A stretch of DNA of 64,000 bases, taken from the NCBI GenBank assembly GCA_025765615.1, contig JAIVFJ010000111.1:151305-215304 (forward strand), given 5' to 3'. A program made the translations under genes and the position numbers. The stretch's first letter is position 1. Each line of letters begins with the position of its first letter. Below are positions 1-10,362 of this stretch, piece by piece. Under the pieces are notes generated by a model, which ran no database searches, had not been told where the DNA came from, and saw only the letters and a program-made list of their open reading frames with translations. This DNA comes from Zopfochytrium polystomum (Eukaryota > Chytridiomycota > Chytridiomycetes > Chytridiales > Chytridiaceae).

Positions 1-380
1 GCCGCGTGCGCCTTGCACCACTGGAGGACGTGCACGTGCCCGGCCTCGCTTGCGGCGCAGAGGACACGGTCGAGGATGGCGTCGGGGTCTCTGGCGGTGG
101 AAAAGAGGTTGTGATGACTGGCAAAGTCGAGGAGGGCCAAGTCGCCGCGAGCGGCGGCGATGGATGCGGCCTTTTGGAAGAACGAGATGAGGGCGCGGGC
201 CTGGATAGAGGGCAGGCGCAGGAGCGTCGCGAATTCGAAGCAGGTCAAGCGAGGAAGGAACTTGGCGATCGATTCTGCGATGGCGAAGATGCCGACGACG
301 TTGTGGTGGGATGGGGCTGGTGTGGGTTTGGGCGAAAAGGTGGCGGAGCCAACGCTGCTATGCTCCTGCTGCTGCGCCAT
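1..380 (-). CDS. Ankyrin/F-box-type protein, N-terminal part (runs off the window)
   Basis: The reading frame starts at an ATG at 380 (MAQQQEHSSVGSATF) and is open to the window edge, about 126 codons. After a Ser/Pro/His-rich leader of about 27 residues comes a hydrophobic helical block (IAESIAKFLPRLTCFEF) like a degenerate F-box. Helix pairs of ankyrin type follow (ALISFFQKAASIAAARGDL, then CAASEAGHVHVLQWCKAH). The alternating AASxAGHxxVLxW pattern is what I know from fungal ankyrin families, and it matches the style of the two other ankyrin loci at 540-1750 and 7874-10192. Function is not predictable beyond protein binding; F-box plus ankyrin would suggest an SCF substrate adaptor, which is inference. 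The C-terminus is outside the window. Confidence 0.6.
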   Translation of the reverse strand, partial: MAQQQEHSSVGSATFSPKPTPAPSHHNVVGIFAIAESIAKFLPRLTCFEFATLLRLPSIQARALISFFQKAASIAAARGDLALLDFASHHNLFSTARDPDAILDRVLCAASEAGHVHVLQWCKAHA

Positions 381-539
381 TTTGCGGGAACCCGCAAGAA
401 CGACCAGGGGGGGAAACCCTTCAAACAACTCAACGAAATATTTATTTATTTGAAAATCGTTTTTCTCGATGAACTTGAAGGAGGCCGTCGCCGCCAAACG
501 AACTGAAGATGCGCTCTCAACCGCCAACTCTTTCCCAGA

Positions 540-1750
540 TTAGCAGAAAGACTCTTGCGCTAGTTGGCATAGGAAACGCCGAGCAATGTTGAAGCGGCTG
601 TGCATGTCTCCGAGCCCCACCAGTTCTAGTTGCCTGCGAAGCACCGCCCAAATTGGTTCGCCCTGCGCATCTATCCATGGTTCGGACCCAAAGCGATCAA
701 ACAGCAGCTGAACGAGAGACTCGTCATCACTTTTTGCTGCTTCGCTCAGAAGACTTTTCACTTGATTTTTCACAAGCCTTCTGTCAGCCAGGCTGGGCGC
801 GGCCGGTTGGAAAAATGGGTGCCGCGCAAAGAAGGAGTCATGTCTGAGCTCTCCGTCAGCCCCCCCACTCAACTGATGATCCATCGAATAATGTCTATGC
901 AGCCTCCCTCCGCAGCATACTTCAGTGCAGTTGAGCTACAGTTTGAGGCCCCTAAGTCCGCACCAAACTCAACCAGCGCCATCTCAGTCTCCAACTTCCG
1001 GTACGTTGGCGACACGAGCAGTGGCGTCGAATCGTATTCATTCATTGCTTCGTGGTTGGCACCATGTCGCAGAAGCTTCGCGCTGGCCCCAACGGCACGC
1101 AGTGTGAAGCGAAGTTTCATCAGCAGCCAGTCTACCGCTTCGACACTTCCAACTCTGGCAGCCCTGTGAAGGAGCGTCTGCTCGGAAATGGTGCTGGTGC
1201 CGATGTCCGCTCCCCGTTCCAGCAGGCGTTCCGCAATGTGGAAATAGCCTCCCAACAGACAAGGAGAATCGGTGAAGGCTCCTCCGCTATTCAATTACAT
1301 TGATGTGCCCGCCACTTCACGCAGCGATGCACTTCACGAGATCGAGGCGCCCCGCCTCTGCTGTCTCCATCACGGCAGCTTCACGTTGGGGCATGAGACG
1401 ACGGGATCTCGTTTACCCCGTCTTGGATCAGCGCCACGACAAGATCAAGCCGGTCCCGCAAATCTTTCAATCATCAGGCGCTCTCCATACCACCCCTCCT
1501 CGCGTTGCACGAGAACCCATCGCCTCTTTGGCATTAAGACGATCTCCTTTGACCAGCTGGGCCATAATGGCCTCCGCGACCGCGAAAGTGAATGAGCAAC
1601 TTGGTGAAGAGCTGCGTCGCGCCAGGAGGACTTGCGGCTCGAATCACTGTGGGACTGAACGTGCGAGCGGATGTGATGAAGAAAGCTTTGGCGGCGGGTG
1701 AATGTGCAGCGCAGTGCCGCCGACATACATGCCATATCTTGACCAATAGA
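540..1750 (-). pseudogene. Decayed ankyrin-repeat gene
   Basis: Ankyrin-like coding segments follow one another on the minus strand but in different frames. Around 1390-1310 the text METAEAGRLDLVKCIAA meets an in-frame TGA. From about 1290 to 869 a frame reads through IAERLLERGADIGTST, LLHRAARVGSVEAVDWLL and ALKYAAEGGCIDIIRWIIS before stopping. From 884 to 540 the tail continues in another frame (LLSEAAKSDDESLVQLLFDRFG). The last break sits at a run of seven C on the plus strand (860-866). The repeats show the usual TPLH-like and GADI turns. At least two stops or frame changes make this a pseudogene unless the breaks are sequencing errors; the most upstream part (1450-1750) is the least certain. 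Confidence 0.6.
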
Positions 1751-2562
1751 CAACCGCGCCTAGAATTTTGTGATCGCCTCGGTTAGACGACTTTAAACAC
1801 AGAAACTATTGACAGAGTATTTTTGATACAATGGAGCTGCACACGGTAGTTTCCTGCAATGACGGACAATGGAGCGGAAGGATTTGCGAAAGACAAAAGA
1901 TGAATTGCACAACGACGACACCATAAAGCTATAGTTCAAAACCGTAAACGCAAAAAGTCGGTGGAAACGTTGTAGTTCTCTGGCTTTTGTCGTTGACTAC
2001 AGTCTGACTGCTTTTGCGTGCCATACTTGCCAATTTTGGTAGCAGAAGCAAACACTTATACTGGGAAAATCCAGAGATGCAAACTTGGAGGACTCGGCGC
2101 TTGCCCGGTCGGTGTGGTCGAAGGTACTTCCAACTAGCCACTGAAAAATAATTCGTAAGAAGAGGGCTTGCACTCAGCTCTGCCTCGGGCCAATTGTAAT
2201 GCAGTTCAATGGCGGAGTATAATGCTTCATCAACTCTGCAAACGCTCCAGAGAGACCTTCAACCTTTTCAAAAACGAGACCTCCTCTCGTCTACTCTGGT
2301 CACAACCGTCCCAAAATTCCTGCCCGCTTTTCGCTCTCTCTCTTTTGGACCCTATTCCATTTAGCTTCCGGGCAGGCTCCGACCATCCAAATTCGGTCCG
2401 GCAGCAGCAGCCGGAGCTCCAAAATCTGCCACGGTCATCCGCCGCGGGTGCAGCACCTTTTCCGGGAGGTAGCGGTTGTTGGTTGCTGGGTCTTGCCGTC
2501 AGGCGTGCGTGGAAATGTCGGCCAATCCGGCGTGGGTGGTGGGTGGGTTCGTGTTCTCGCGG
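1751..2562. other. Intergenic, no gene recognised
   Basis: No reading frame here has coding character. It separates the ankyrin pseudogene from the 3' side of the STS1-like gene and ends in a low-complexity A-rich tract. Confidence 0.5.
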
Positions 2563-2768
2563 TAAAAAAAAAAAAAAAGAAAAAAAGAAAAAGGAAACAA
2601 AAAAATTCAAACCAAAAAAAAGAAGACAAAAGAAAAACAACAACAATAACAACAACAAGGCAAGGGCGCCTACAACTCGACAGCCGGCGCGAACAAGAGC
2701 AAACAATGTGTTGTACTGTAATGATAATAATACTAATGAAGTAGACGAAGAAGAAGAAGAAGATGATG
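2563..2768. repeat. A-rich low-complexity tract downstream of the STS1-like gene
   Basis: Interrupted runs of A (2563-2660) pass into AAC and GAA/GAT trinucleotide repeats (2636-2768). The tract lies just past the stop codon of the minus-strand gene ending at 2777, so it may belong to its 3' UTR. Confidence 0.7.
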
Positions 2769-2776
2769 AAGGGCGG

Positions 2777-4264
2777 CTAGCGCGAGAACGAAAAATTAGA
2801 CACAGACGACTCGTTAGCAGAGCCAAATCCGAATCCTGCGCCTGCAGCGCCGCCAACCTCTCCCATCGATCCGAACGAGACGGTGGGAATACCGCCGCTC
2901 GCAGCAGGATCCCACGCGTGGTGCTGCAGCTGGTGCGGAAGATGGCCCAGCGACTGATGAGCGCCGGAGTGCTGTTGACCGTGGTAGTGGTCGTGCTGGT
3001 GCTGCTGCTGCTGTTGCTGATGCTGCTGCTGGTAAAACGCTGACCCGCCCACCCCAATCAGCCAGCCCATCGAACCTTCAAACGTCCTGACCGCCTCATC
3101 AAACATGCCCCCCATCCCGTCCTGCTCGTTCGCCGTGCTCCGCGCCAGCACCAAGTCCTCGTACCACTCGGCGACCGCGGCAGCGACAAACATCCGCCCC
3201 TCGTGCCGCACACGCCGCGCAACCTCCGCCACCGCCACCGTCCACCCGTTGGCGACCCAGCTCCACGCGAGCCGCCGCGTCTGCGCGTGGTGCGCGTCGC
3301 TCGACCAGCGCGACAGGCTCGCGACGACCTGCCCGGCGACTTTCAGAAACCCAAACGCCGTCACGGGGTACTCGTGGTCGGTGCCGCCGGCGGCGGAGGC
3401 GGAGCCGCCACGAGTTCCGGAACCCGGCGCAATCGGCGCCGTCTGCGTAAAGTACGTGAGGTACACGTTGAGCAGCTCCTTGACCGCAGTCAGGTGCGAC
3501 CGGACGCGGTTGAAGGCGTAGTCGGAGCTGCGGTCCTGCCCGCCGCTGGCCCGCGAGTACGGGTACGCGGACTCGAGCCGCTTCTGGGCCTGCTGGAGGT
3601 GAGCTGTTGCCGAGGAGACCGTCGGTCGGGGAATCAGAGACGCCACTTGCGCGTTAAGGCCCGGGTGCTGCGAGACGAGGCCGTTGATAATGTTGAGCAG
3701 ATCCTCCTTTTGCAGGGTCTCGAGGATCCGGTTGAGGGGAAGGACGATCTCGTGAGAGTCGTCGTCGTCAGAGTCCGACGAGGAGTCGACGAAGCGGCGC
3801 TTGGATCCTACTTGCTGGGCTTGGGCGGACGGCGACGACGAGCGAGTCAAGCTGGGAAGAGCGCCGGTAGCAGTGGAGCTCCCGCTGGGTGCCGAGGCTC
3901 CGGGAGTAGGGGAGGGGGATCGAGAGATCTCCTCGTACTGCCACACCAGTCGCAACCGCTTAGCCGGGGTGGCGGCCAACGACCTGCCGCCGCTCTGGCG
4001 GAACGACGGCGACGATGGCCCGTCGATGAAGGAGTCCATGTCCTCATCCATCGAGCACTTTCGCTTGCGGTTGCTGGCGCTGCTGCTACCGCCGCCCGCC
4101 ATCGTAGAGAATGAACGAGGGTGGAAAGGGGAGGGAGAAGGGCTCCGGCGGGTTCCGCCAAAGGAGATGGCGGTGTTGTTGTTGTTGTTGTTGTTGTTGT
4201 TAGTTGGGGTTCCGAAGGATCCACCACTTCCACCAGCGCCCGCGCTACGATCTGTACCCGCCAT
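2777..4264 (-). CDS. STS1: STS1/Cut8-like nuclear proteasome tethering factor
   Basis: A single-exon frame of 495 residues from the ATG at 4264 (MAGTDRSAGAG). The frame is open further upstream, but that stretch looks like 5' UTR. Residues about 1-170 are Ser/Pro/Asn-rich and carry a basic cluster (NRKRK, KRLRL) suited to nuclear import. The conserved Cut8 core begins with LPLNRILETLQKEDLLNII and continues through QHPGLNAQVASLIPRPTV, LQQAQKRLESAYPYSR and YAFNRVRSHLTAVKELL. In yeasts this family anchors the 26S proteasome at the nuclear envelope and is itself short-lived. The protein is longer than S. pombe Cut8 or yeast Sts1 because of low-complexity ends, including an Asn run and a C-terminal Gln/His-rich stretch. 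Family assignment is strong; the start is the main uncertainty. Confidence 0.85.
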   Translation of the reverse strand: MAGTDRSAGAGGSGGSFGTPTNNNNNNNNNTAISFGGTRRSPSPSPFHPRSFSTMAGGGSSSASNRKRKCSMDEDMDSFIDGPSSPSFRQSGGRSLAATPAKRLRLVWQYEEISRSPSPTPGASAPSGSSTATGALPSLTRSSSPSAQAQQVGSKRRFVDSSSDSDDDDSHEIVLPLNRILETLQKEDLLNIINGLVSQHPGLNAQVASLIPRPTVSSATAHLQQAQKRLESAYPYSRASGGQDRSSDYAFNRVRSHLTAVKELLNVYLTYFTQTAPIAPGSGTRGGSASAAGGTDHEYPVTAFGFLKVAGQVVASLSRWSSDAHHAQTRRLAWSWVANGWTVAVAEVARRVRHEGRMFVAAAVAEWYEDLVLARSTANEQDGMGGMFDEAVRTFEGSMGWLIGVGGSAFYQQQHQQQQQQHQHDHYHGQQHSGAHQSLGHLPHQLQHHAWDPAASGGIPTVSFGSMGEVGGAAGAGFGFGSANESSVSNFSFSR

Positions 4265-5179
4265 CTGGGGGGGTTCGTAAAGGACGCTGGAGCTCAAGAG
4301 GGCAGATCCCGTGAACGCCGCTTGGTTAATAGCGATGGGAACGTTGCAAATCGATTCGTAGAACGCCTCCACAGACAAAGACTGATTGAGCAAAGAAGAA
4401 AAAAGAATGAAAGTATTGACTTCGCAATGCCACGCCAAGTAAATAAGTGAAAACTGGCGCAAAGAGCCAGAACGCAGCCCGACGCGTGATAAATTCAAAA
4501 GGATCGGCTGGTTGAGGCTGTGCTGGAGTCAGAGGCCCTTTGCGTATCGCGGTTGCTCAACGTAACAGGTGGTGGAAGCCTTTCTCTGCATTCCGCCTCA
4601 TTTTAGAGATAAGCATACGGTCTCTTCGAACTTGGTGCACGAGCCCGTTTACGTCCATAAAATCCGCGAAGAGCGAAGCTCTTTCAGACTCTCCGCACAG
4701 ATGCCGACACCAGCTATGTTGTCGTCGCCTCCAGCGTTGCTACCTGACGGTCTTCTCTCGAGTTTTTCCGGGCCTCATAACGCGCTCTCTCCCACAAGGA
4801 GGAATGCGTCAGCACACGGAGGACAGGTTCACACCGATGTTTGAAAATTCGGTTGTCGAAGTCGAAAAACATGCCTGCCTCTCATCTTCGAACAAAAGGC
4901 AGCGACGACAAGACGAGGCATGGATTGTCATCCAGTCGAGGCCTAGGCGCTCGGGTTAGCTGGCTGGGTGCGCCACAAAAATAATTTCATGAACGTTTTC
5001 CAGTTACAACGAGGCGTTAAGTAGTCCAGCCAATTTTAACGCGCAAACGCGCACAGCTCCACACGTTAAGGGTGTCGAGGCAACAAAAAACAAAAAACAG
5101 AGAGTTTTCGAGATTCACGACAGCTGAAAGGAGGGCGGCTGGTCCTTCTTTTCCGAAGAAATCCCGACTTGTTCAAAGA
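4265..5179. promoter_or_regulatory. Divergent intergenic region between STS1-like and SDH4
   Basis: Both flanking genes read away from this stretch, so it should hold both promoters. I see no clear TATA box and no convincing reading frame. The part nearest 4264 includes a plausible 5' leader of the minus-strand gene. Confidence 0.45.
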
Positions 5180-6177
5180 ATGGCCGCCTTTCTCCGATCT
5201 ACCGCGGCACCGTCCGCTGCACGACTCAACGCCATCCGCACCGCGGCAGGTACATTCCCCTTTCGCAATGTGATGCCGATCCAGCGCGCGCGCGCGTCCC
5301 ATCAACCCCCCCACCCCCCCCCGTCTCACAACCGGCTGCGCGAATGCTGCTGGACATGCGGGATGGAATCGCCCCAGCTGCACAACACCTCTGCCACGAC
5401 ACCCTCGTGACGTCAGTGTGTGTACTTGTGACCCGTCCTTGGCACCCCAGATCGCACAGGGCGCGTACACGATTAAGAAGCGCTGATGCTGAGCACTTCT
5501 GCAGCCTGTAAAAGTGATCTAGGTGGCGAGATGGCGGTCGCGAGATAGGATTGAGTCACGTCGTTTACTGTTTCAGCGATTAACCCATCTGCCATCCTCC
5601 CCTCTTTTCAATCACACCTCTAAGGATCCATTGCACGGCTTCAAACGTCTGCTGTCGCCCGGTCTGGACCCGTTGCAACGGTTCACCCCCCCGGTATGTG
5701 TGCGATCCGATCTCAGCGGAGGACAGCGAGCGCAATTGATCCGCCTAAAAAAAGAACGACCAACTAATCTACATTTCGATTCGACCCGCTACACTTTCTC
5801 CGCCCCCCTGACCCTGCCCCCTCCCAGTGACCTACCAGCAGAAATCCAAGTCCGCCGGCAGCTACCACTGGGACATTGAACGCGCCCTCTCCCTCGTGTC
5901 GGTGCCGCTCATCGCGACGGCCTTTATCGCCGGCCCCATCCCGGCCGTCGACCTCGCCCTTGGCGTCGTCATCCCCATCCACACGCACATCGGCTTCGAC
6001 GCCTGCATCCAGGACTACGTCCACGAGCGCAAGTACGGCGTCCTCCAGGCCGTCGCAAAGGGTGCGCTGTACGCCGGCACCGGGTTGACGCTGTACGGAT
6101 TGTACCAGTTCAACACCAAGGATGTGGGCATCACGCAGTTTATCGCGGACCTGTGGCACGGCCCGAAGAAGGCCTGA
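5180..6177 (+). CDS. SDH4: Succinate dehydrogenase membrane anchor subunit (CybS/SDH4)
   Basis: Exon 1 is 5180-5249 (MAAFLRSTAAPSAARLNAIRT), an Arg-rich amphipathic mitochondrial presequence. Exon 2 is 5828-6177 and joins in phase 1 at a GT..AG intron of 578 bp, long for this window. Together they give 139 residues. Exon 2 carries the family signature GSYHWDIERALS, then three hydrophobic segments: ALSLVSVPLIATAF, IPAVDLALGVVIPIHTHIGF and GALYAGTGLTLYGLY. The HTHIGF..CIQDY stretch contains the His that ligates haem b and the Asp-Tyr pair near the quinone site in this family. The product sits in the inner membrane as part of complex II. It is shorter than most fungal homologues between presequence and GSYHW, so a small exon may be hidden in the intron. 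Confidence 0.88.
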
Positions 6178-6347
6178 TAACCGTGAGAGCGAGCGAAGAG
6201 TGCTAGTGAAAAAACGCAGAGTCGACGACGGTTGAATAAAAAGTGCACCCCATAAAAACGCGCCCCGTTCTGAACTGAACTTTAAAAAAAAGGAGGGGTG
6301 AGCCAGTCGAGATTATTTGTTGTTGTTGGGGGGGGTTTGCTCTTGAC

Positions 6348-7068
6348 ATGTCCACATCCACTCCACTCGAAGAGGCGGAACGGAAGCTGGAGGACGCACT
6401 CGAGACCCTCCTGAAGATCAGCATCACCGTCGCAAACTACCAGCCGGAAAGTGGGCCCGTTCTTCAAAGAAGGATGTAAGATTCAAAATCGCATGACTCC
6501 TGCTGCGTGCTTGCGGCTGGATAGCAACTGAACGTGTCAAACAATCGAACGACGACCAGAAATGAGTACGTGACGCAGTTGGCCGATCTCGACGTGCTCA
6601 AGGAGGATCTCGACGTCCGCGTCCCGCTAAGCGTTCTAGAGTAAGCCGCCCCTCCCCCCCCAATCTGAAGAACCTATGCTCTCTTCCCTCAACGGCGGCG
6701 GCGCCCACTAAACAAACGCTCGCTCGACCCGGGCTCCCCGTTTTGCGACAATTCCTACTCAGAGCCATCGACGAGGGTAAGAACCCGGACCAGCTCACCC
6801 GCGACCTCGTGCAGATCCTCGTCGACAAGAACCAAAAGACGAACGGCCGTGTTCGCGCCATGCAGGTTCGTGCGTCCGGATATCTCTCTCTCTCTCTCTC
6901 TTCCCTCCCCCCGTTTTTTTTTCTTTTGGCGGGTGCAAGCGTTGACCCCCACCGTCCCTCCCACAGGACTTTTCAAAGGAACTGACGTCCGAGCTGCAAC
7001 GCAACTACCCGAGCTTGCTGGAAGAGTACCGCGAGTTGACCGCGCCGGCGTCGTCGTCTTCGTCTTAG
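6348..7068 (+). CDS. MED10: Mediator complex subunit 10
   Basis: Four exons (6348-6475, 6560-6640, 6763-6865, 6967-7068) join in frame with GT..AG borders to give 137 residues, the usual size for Med10/Nut2. Exon 1 has LEEAERKLEDALETLLKIS; exon 2 has VTQLADLDVLKEDLDVRVPL, ending just before the hallmark EAIDEGKNPDQLT of exon 3; exon 4 has DFSKELTSELQRNYPSLLEEY. Med10 belongs to the Mediator middle module, which links activators to RNA polymerase II. The start is the first ATG in good context and gives the expected N-terminal helix. The stop is followed 110 bp later by a run of 31 A. It lies 170 bp after SDH4 on the same strand. Confidence 0.9.
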
Positions 7069-7175
7069 TGGTGCTGCTGCTTCGGGGTTTTGATTCGTTC
7101 CTTGTGGGCAGTAAGGGCGTCGCTGTTTTGAACGTGTTGATACGAGCGATTGTTGAGGTGAGAGTCGTGGTCAAA

Positions 7176-7178
<3 letters not shown>

Positions 7179-7209
<31 letters not shown>
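7179..7209 (+). repeat. 31-base poly(A) run
   Basis: An uninterrupted genomic A run 110 bp after the MED10 stop. It could mark a retroposed 3' end or be simple homopolymer growth; nothing upstream looks like a retroelement. Confidence 0.8.
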
Positions 7210-7215
<6 letters not shown>

Positions 7216-7873
7216 TACCACGCTTTAAGTAGCAGAATGCGTCGACCGAGAGGCAGCGGTGGCTATGGCCCCCGGCCCCACCGCGCGGCAACCAGCAGGA
7301 CGGCAGGCTCGACTCTCTCGACACTAGCACAATGCTTCTTGTCTGCGAAGGGTTGGGTCACGAGTGCCCCGCCGTTTCGACACGGAAAATCCTGATCATT
7401 CACCATGTATTAGGGGTGGTCAAACCCCTTCCACGCACGGACTGGTTTAAAACGAAATGGATTCCGCTTTGCACTGTTTTTTTTTTTTTTCCAACGAAGT
7501 GAAAGTTTGTGGTCAAACCTGGCGATGGCGATGGCGATGGATATGGAGAAGGGGAGAGAGGACGAGAGGCAGACTGAGAGCTGTTTCCAACGCTGGTTTG
7601 CAACGAAAGGTCTTTCTTTCCAACGAAAGCTCCTCGGGAGGAGCTTTCGGCAAAAAGAAACATTTTGATGGGTCCAAAAAGGCAGTTTGCAACGGTGGCG
7701 GGAAAATTGTGCAACGTTTTGTTTGTCCGTTCCCAACAAAAAAGAGGGGGGGGTTTGACAACCCCAAATACAGTGTTGATTTGCATTGCCAGCACCGCAG
7801 AAGGGTGGGGTGACAACCAATTTTCGATTCGAAGCAAGGAAATAAGGAAGACAGAACCCCGACCCCACCAACG
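7210..7873. other. Spacer with a perfect hairpin, no gene recognised
   Basis: No frame looks coding. A perfect inverted repeat lies at 7624-7635 / 7638-7649, 12-bp arms with a two-base spacer. Short related words built on CAACGAA recur around it (near 7490, 7602 and 7621). Confidence 0.5.
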
Positions 7874-10192
7874 ATGTCGACGAGCGCGCAGGTCAGGCTC
7901 CCCCCCTGGGTCATACATTCGTTGTCGTCGCTCCTAACTCGACCCCGCACCTTCCATTCCGATTTTATCCCGCAGCATCGGAAGAGGCTGAAGGTGTCGC
8001 ACAGCTTTCAAGACCCCGAGACCTCGTTCCCCCCACCACGCGCGGCCGAAGAGTTGTGCGCAGTCGTTGCCGCGTCGGCGTCGGCTCAATCCGGCGCAGC
8101 TGGTCGCGCGGCTCGCGAGAGCGAGATGGTCATCGACTGCGCCTCTCCGTCGCGACAGGAAGCCCCGACGCCGCTCCTGGTGGCGTCGCGCGCGGGGCGT
8201 CTCGACGTTGCGATCACGCTCCTCCTCGACGCTTCCGGTGGCTTTGCGCCCGCCGCCGACGATCTCGCCGCGCTTGTGGGGTCCCCCGCTTCCGCGGCCG
8301 CCGCGGGCCTGTGTCTCGCAGCTCAAGCGGGCCGGCGCGACCTCATCGCGCGGTTTCTCGACTGTGGCGCGCCCGTCGACGGCGCAGACGTCCCCGGGCT
8401 CGGCCGCGCCGCGCCGTTGGTCTTTGCCAGCGCCGGCGGCCACCTCGACGCCGTTCGGACGCTGCTGCGACGCGGCGCGGCCGTCGACGTCGTCAATCGT
8501 GTGGCGTCTGCGCCGTCCCTGCGTCGCGAAGAGTTGCCGGAAAAAGTTGCGAGGCTGTTTGCCACGTTTGCCGATCGCACTCCGCTTACTGCTGCGGCTG
8601 CGAGCGGGGCGTTGGCGGTTGTCGCGATGCTGGTGGAGCACGGTGCCTCTGTGAATCTACCAGACGGTTTGAACTGCACGCCTCTGTGGACTGCGCTGCA
8701 AGCGGAGGAGTTGGACGTTGTCAAGTGGCTTGCGGCTCGTGGCGCCAATGCGATTGACGGCGACTGGGACGTTCAGAATGAATTGCTTTTCGGTGCTATC
8801 CATTTGAAGAAAACAAAGGCGCTCAAGTGGATGCTCAGCTTTGGATACGACGTTTGCGCAACACGAGGCAACGGAACAACGCCGCTTCATATTGCATCCG
8901 CAGACGGAAATCTGGGAATTGTTAAAGTCCTACTGGAGGCTGGCGCTGATCCTAACGCTGCAAGCCAAGGGTGGAGCGTGTTTCAAGACGTTTGCCTGTG
9001 TGGTCACTCAAGCGGATTGAAGAGCATGAATCTTGGAGTTTGCTCCGGTAACTTCCAGGCAATGAACAACATCCACCTTGGTCTTGACGTTCCGCAGCTC
9101 CTTCACCTGACTCCAATCATTATAGCGGCGGGCCTCGGCGAGCTGGAGATTATAAAAGCGCTGCACCAAAACGGAGCTCGCATAACAGCTGACGCCATCA
9201 TCGTCGCCTGCTGGTTTGGTCGCACCGATGTCGCAGAGTATTTTATTGAGCACGACCTCGATTTGAGTGTGAATGGCAGCAACGGCCTTGTCATTGCCTG
9301 TGGGCACGGGTACCTTGCTACAGCCGAAATGCTGGTGAATCGAGGAGCGGACGTCAACGCAACAACTGAGCGGGGACTCACAGCGCTGCACTTTGCGGCA
9401 CGGACGGGCGACTTGAACGCCATCACCTGGCTGGTGCGGCATTCCGCAAACCTGGAGGCGCGCACCTTCGGTCCGCGTCGCACAGTACGGGGCGACGTCA
9501 CCCTCGAGGAGGGCGGACTGACCCCGCTCCATTTTGCAGCGCTGCACGGGCACTTGGGCGCGGTCATGTTGCTGGTTCAGCTTGGCGCAGACTCGAACGT
9601 GGTGTCGGACGCTGGCGGGACGGCTTTGACTTGCGCGGCGCAGCTGGGCCGGCTTGATATGGTTCGCTGGCTCTGCCAGTACGCGGACCCTAATCTGCTG
9701 GCCTGCCCGCGCCCGCTGCACGTTGCGCGCCAAGCTGACGTCGTCGAGTACCTGCTTGATGTTGGTGCAAAGGGCAACATACACGAGATGCTGCCTGCAG
9801 TGCCGCATACGGGCTGCGACCTTTCGATTCTCGAGCTCCTCCTCCACCGGCTCTCCGCCGCCAAGACCTACGTGGACAAGTACTACGCCGCAAAAGCCAA
9901 ACGCACCGCTGTGATGCGCGCGGTCGGCTCGCGTCACACAGAAAGTTTGAAGGTGCTGCTGGACTACGACGCACCGGTCGAAGGGGTTGACGCGCACAGC
10001 ACGACGGCACTGCACCATGCGTGTTCAGACGGGACGCTGACTGCTGTGCAGGCGTTGGTGGAGGCTGGCGCTGACGTCGAGGCAAAGTGTTTCGCCGGAA
10101 GCAGACTTGCGACGCCACTGCATTTTGCGGAAATCAATCGAAGACATTCTGTTGTTCGGTACTTGAAAGGATTAGCGAAAAGAGCAAAGTGA
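7874..10192 (+). CDS. Large ankyrin-repeat protein
   Basis: An intronless frame of 772 residues. The first ATG at 7874 gives an unremarkable leader; a second in-frame ATG at 8126 (MVIDCASPSRQ) lies nearer the first repeat, so the start is uncertain. From about residue 95 the protein is a nearly continuous ankyrin solenoid. Clear examples are TPLLVASRAGRLDVAITLLL, TPLHIASADGNLGIVKVLLEAGAD, TALHFAARTGDLNAITWLV, TPLHFAALHGHLGAVMLLV and TALHHACSDGTLTAVQALVEAGAD. No catalytic domain, signal peptide or membrane segment is visible. Ankyrin solenoids bind other proteins; the partner cannot be inferred. It is the intact member of the three ankyrin loci at this end of the window. Confidence 0.85.
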   Translation: MSTSAQVRLPPWVIHSLSSLLTRPRTFHSDFIPQHRKRLKVSHSFQDPETSFPPPRAAEELCAVVAASASAQSGAAGRAARESEMVIDCASPSRQEAPTPLLVASRAGRLDVAITLLLDASGGFAPAADDLAALVGSPASAAAAGLCLAAQAGRRDLIARFLDCGAPVDGADVPGLGRAAPLVFASAGGHLDAVRTLLRRGAAVDVVNRVASAPSLRREELPEKVARLFATFADRTPLTAAAASGALAVVAMLVEHGASVNLPDGLNCTPLWTALQAEELDVVKWLAARGANAIDGDWDVQNELLFGAIHLKKTKALKWMLSFGYDVCATRGNGTTPLHIASADGNLGIVKVLLEAGADPNAASQGWSVFQDVCLCGHSSGLKSMNLGVCSGNFQAMNNIHLGLDVPQLLHLTPIIIAAGLGELEIIKALHQNGARITADAIIVACWFGRTDVAEYFIEHDLDLSVNGSNGLVIACGHGYLATAEMLVNRGADVNATTERGLTALHFAARTGDLNAITWLVRHSANLEARTFGPRRTVRGDVTLEEGGLTPLHFAALHGHLGAVMLLVQLGADSNVVSDAGGTALTCAAQLGRLDMVRWLCQYADPNLLACPRPLHVARQADVVEYLLDVGAKGNIHEMLPAVPHTGCDLSILELLLHRLSAAKTYVDKYYAAKAKRTAVMRAVGSRHTESLKVLLDYDAPVEGVDAHSTTALHHACSDGTLTAVQALVEAGADVEAKCFAGSRLATPLHFAEINRRHSVVRYLKGLAKRAK

Positions 10193-10362
10193 CACCCGTT
10201 GAATCGAAGAGTCGGGAAATCTAAAATTCCTTGCATTACAAATCAAAAACGGGGTTTCGCCATTTTTTTTCGGACGCTGAAGAAACAGAATTTATTGATC
10301 CTTTTCCCATACACACCCCTCGCTACAAATGCAGTCGCACACAATAAGAGTGCCAGAGCGAG

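Noticed and set aside
2168..3043. Plus-strand frame with long Lys and Asn stretches
   Set aside because: It is a reading of A-rich repeats and of the antisense of the STS1-like gene.
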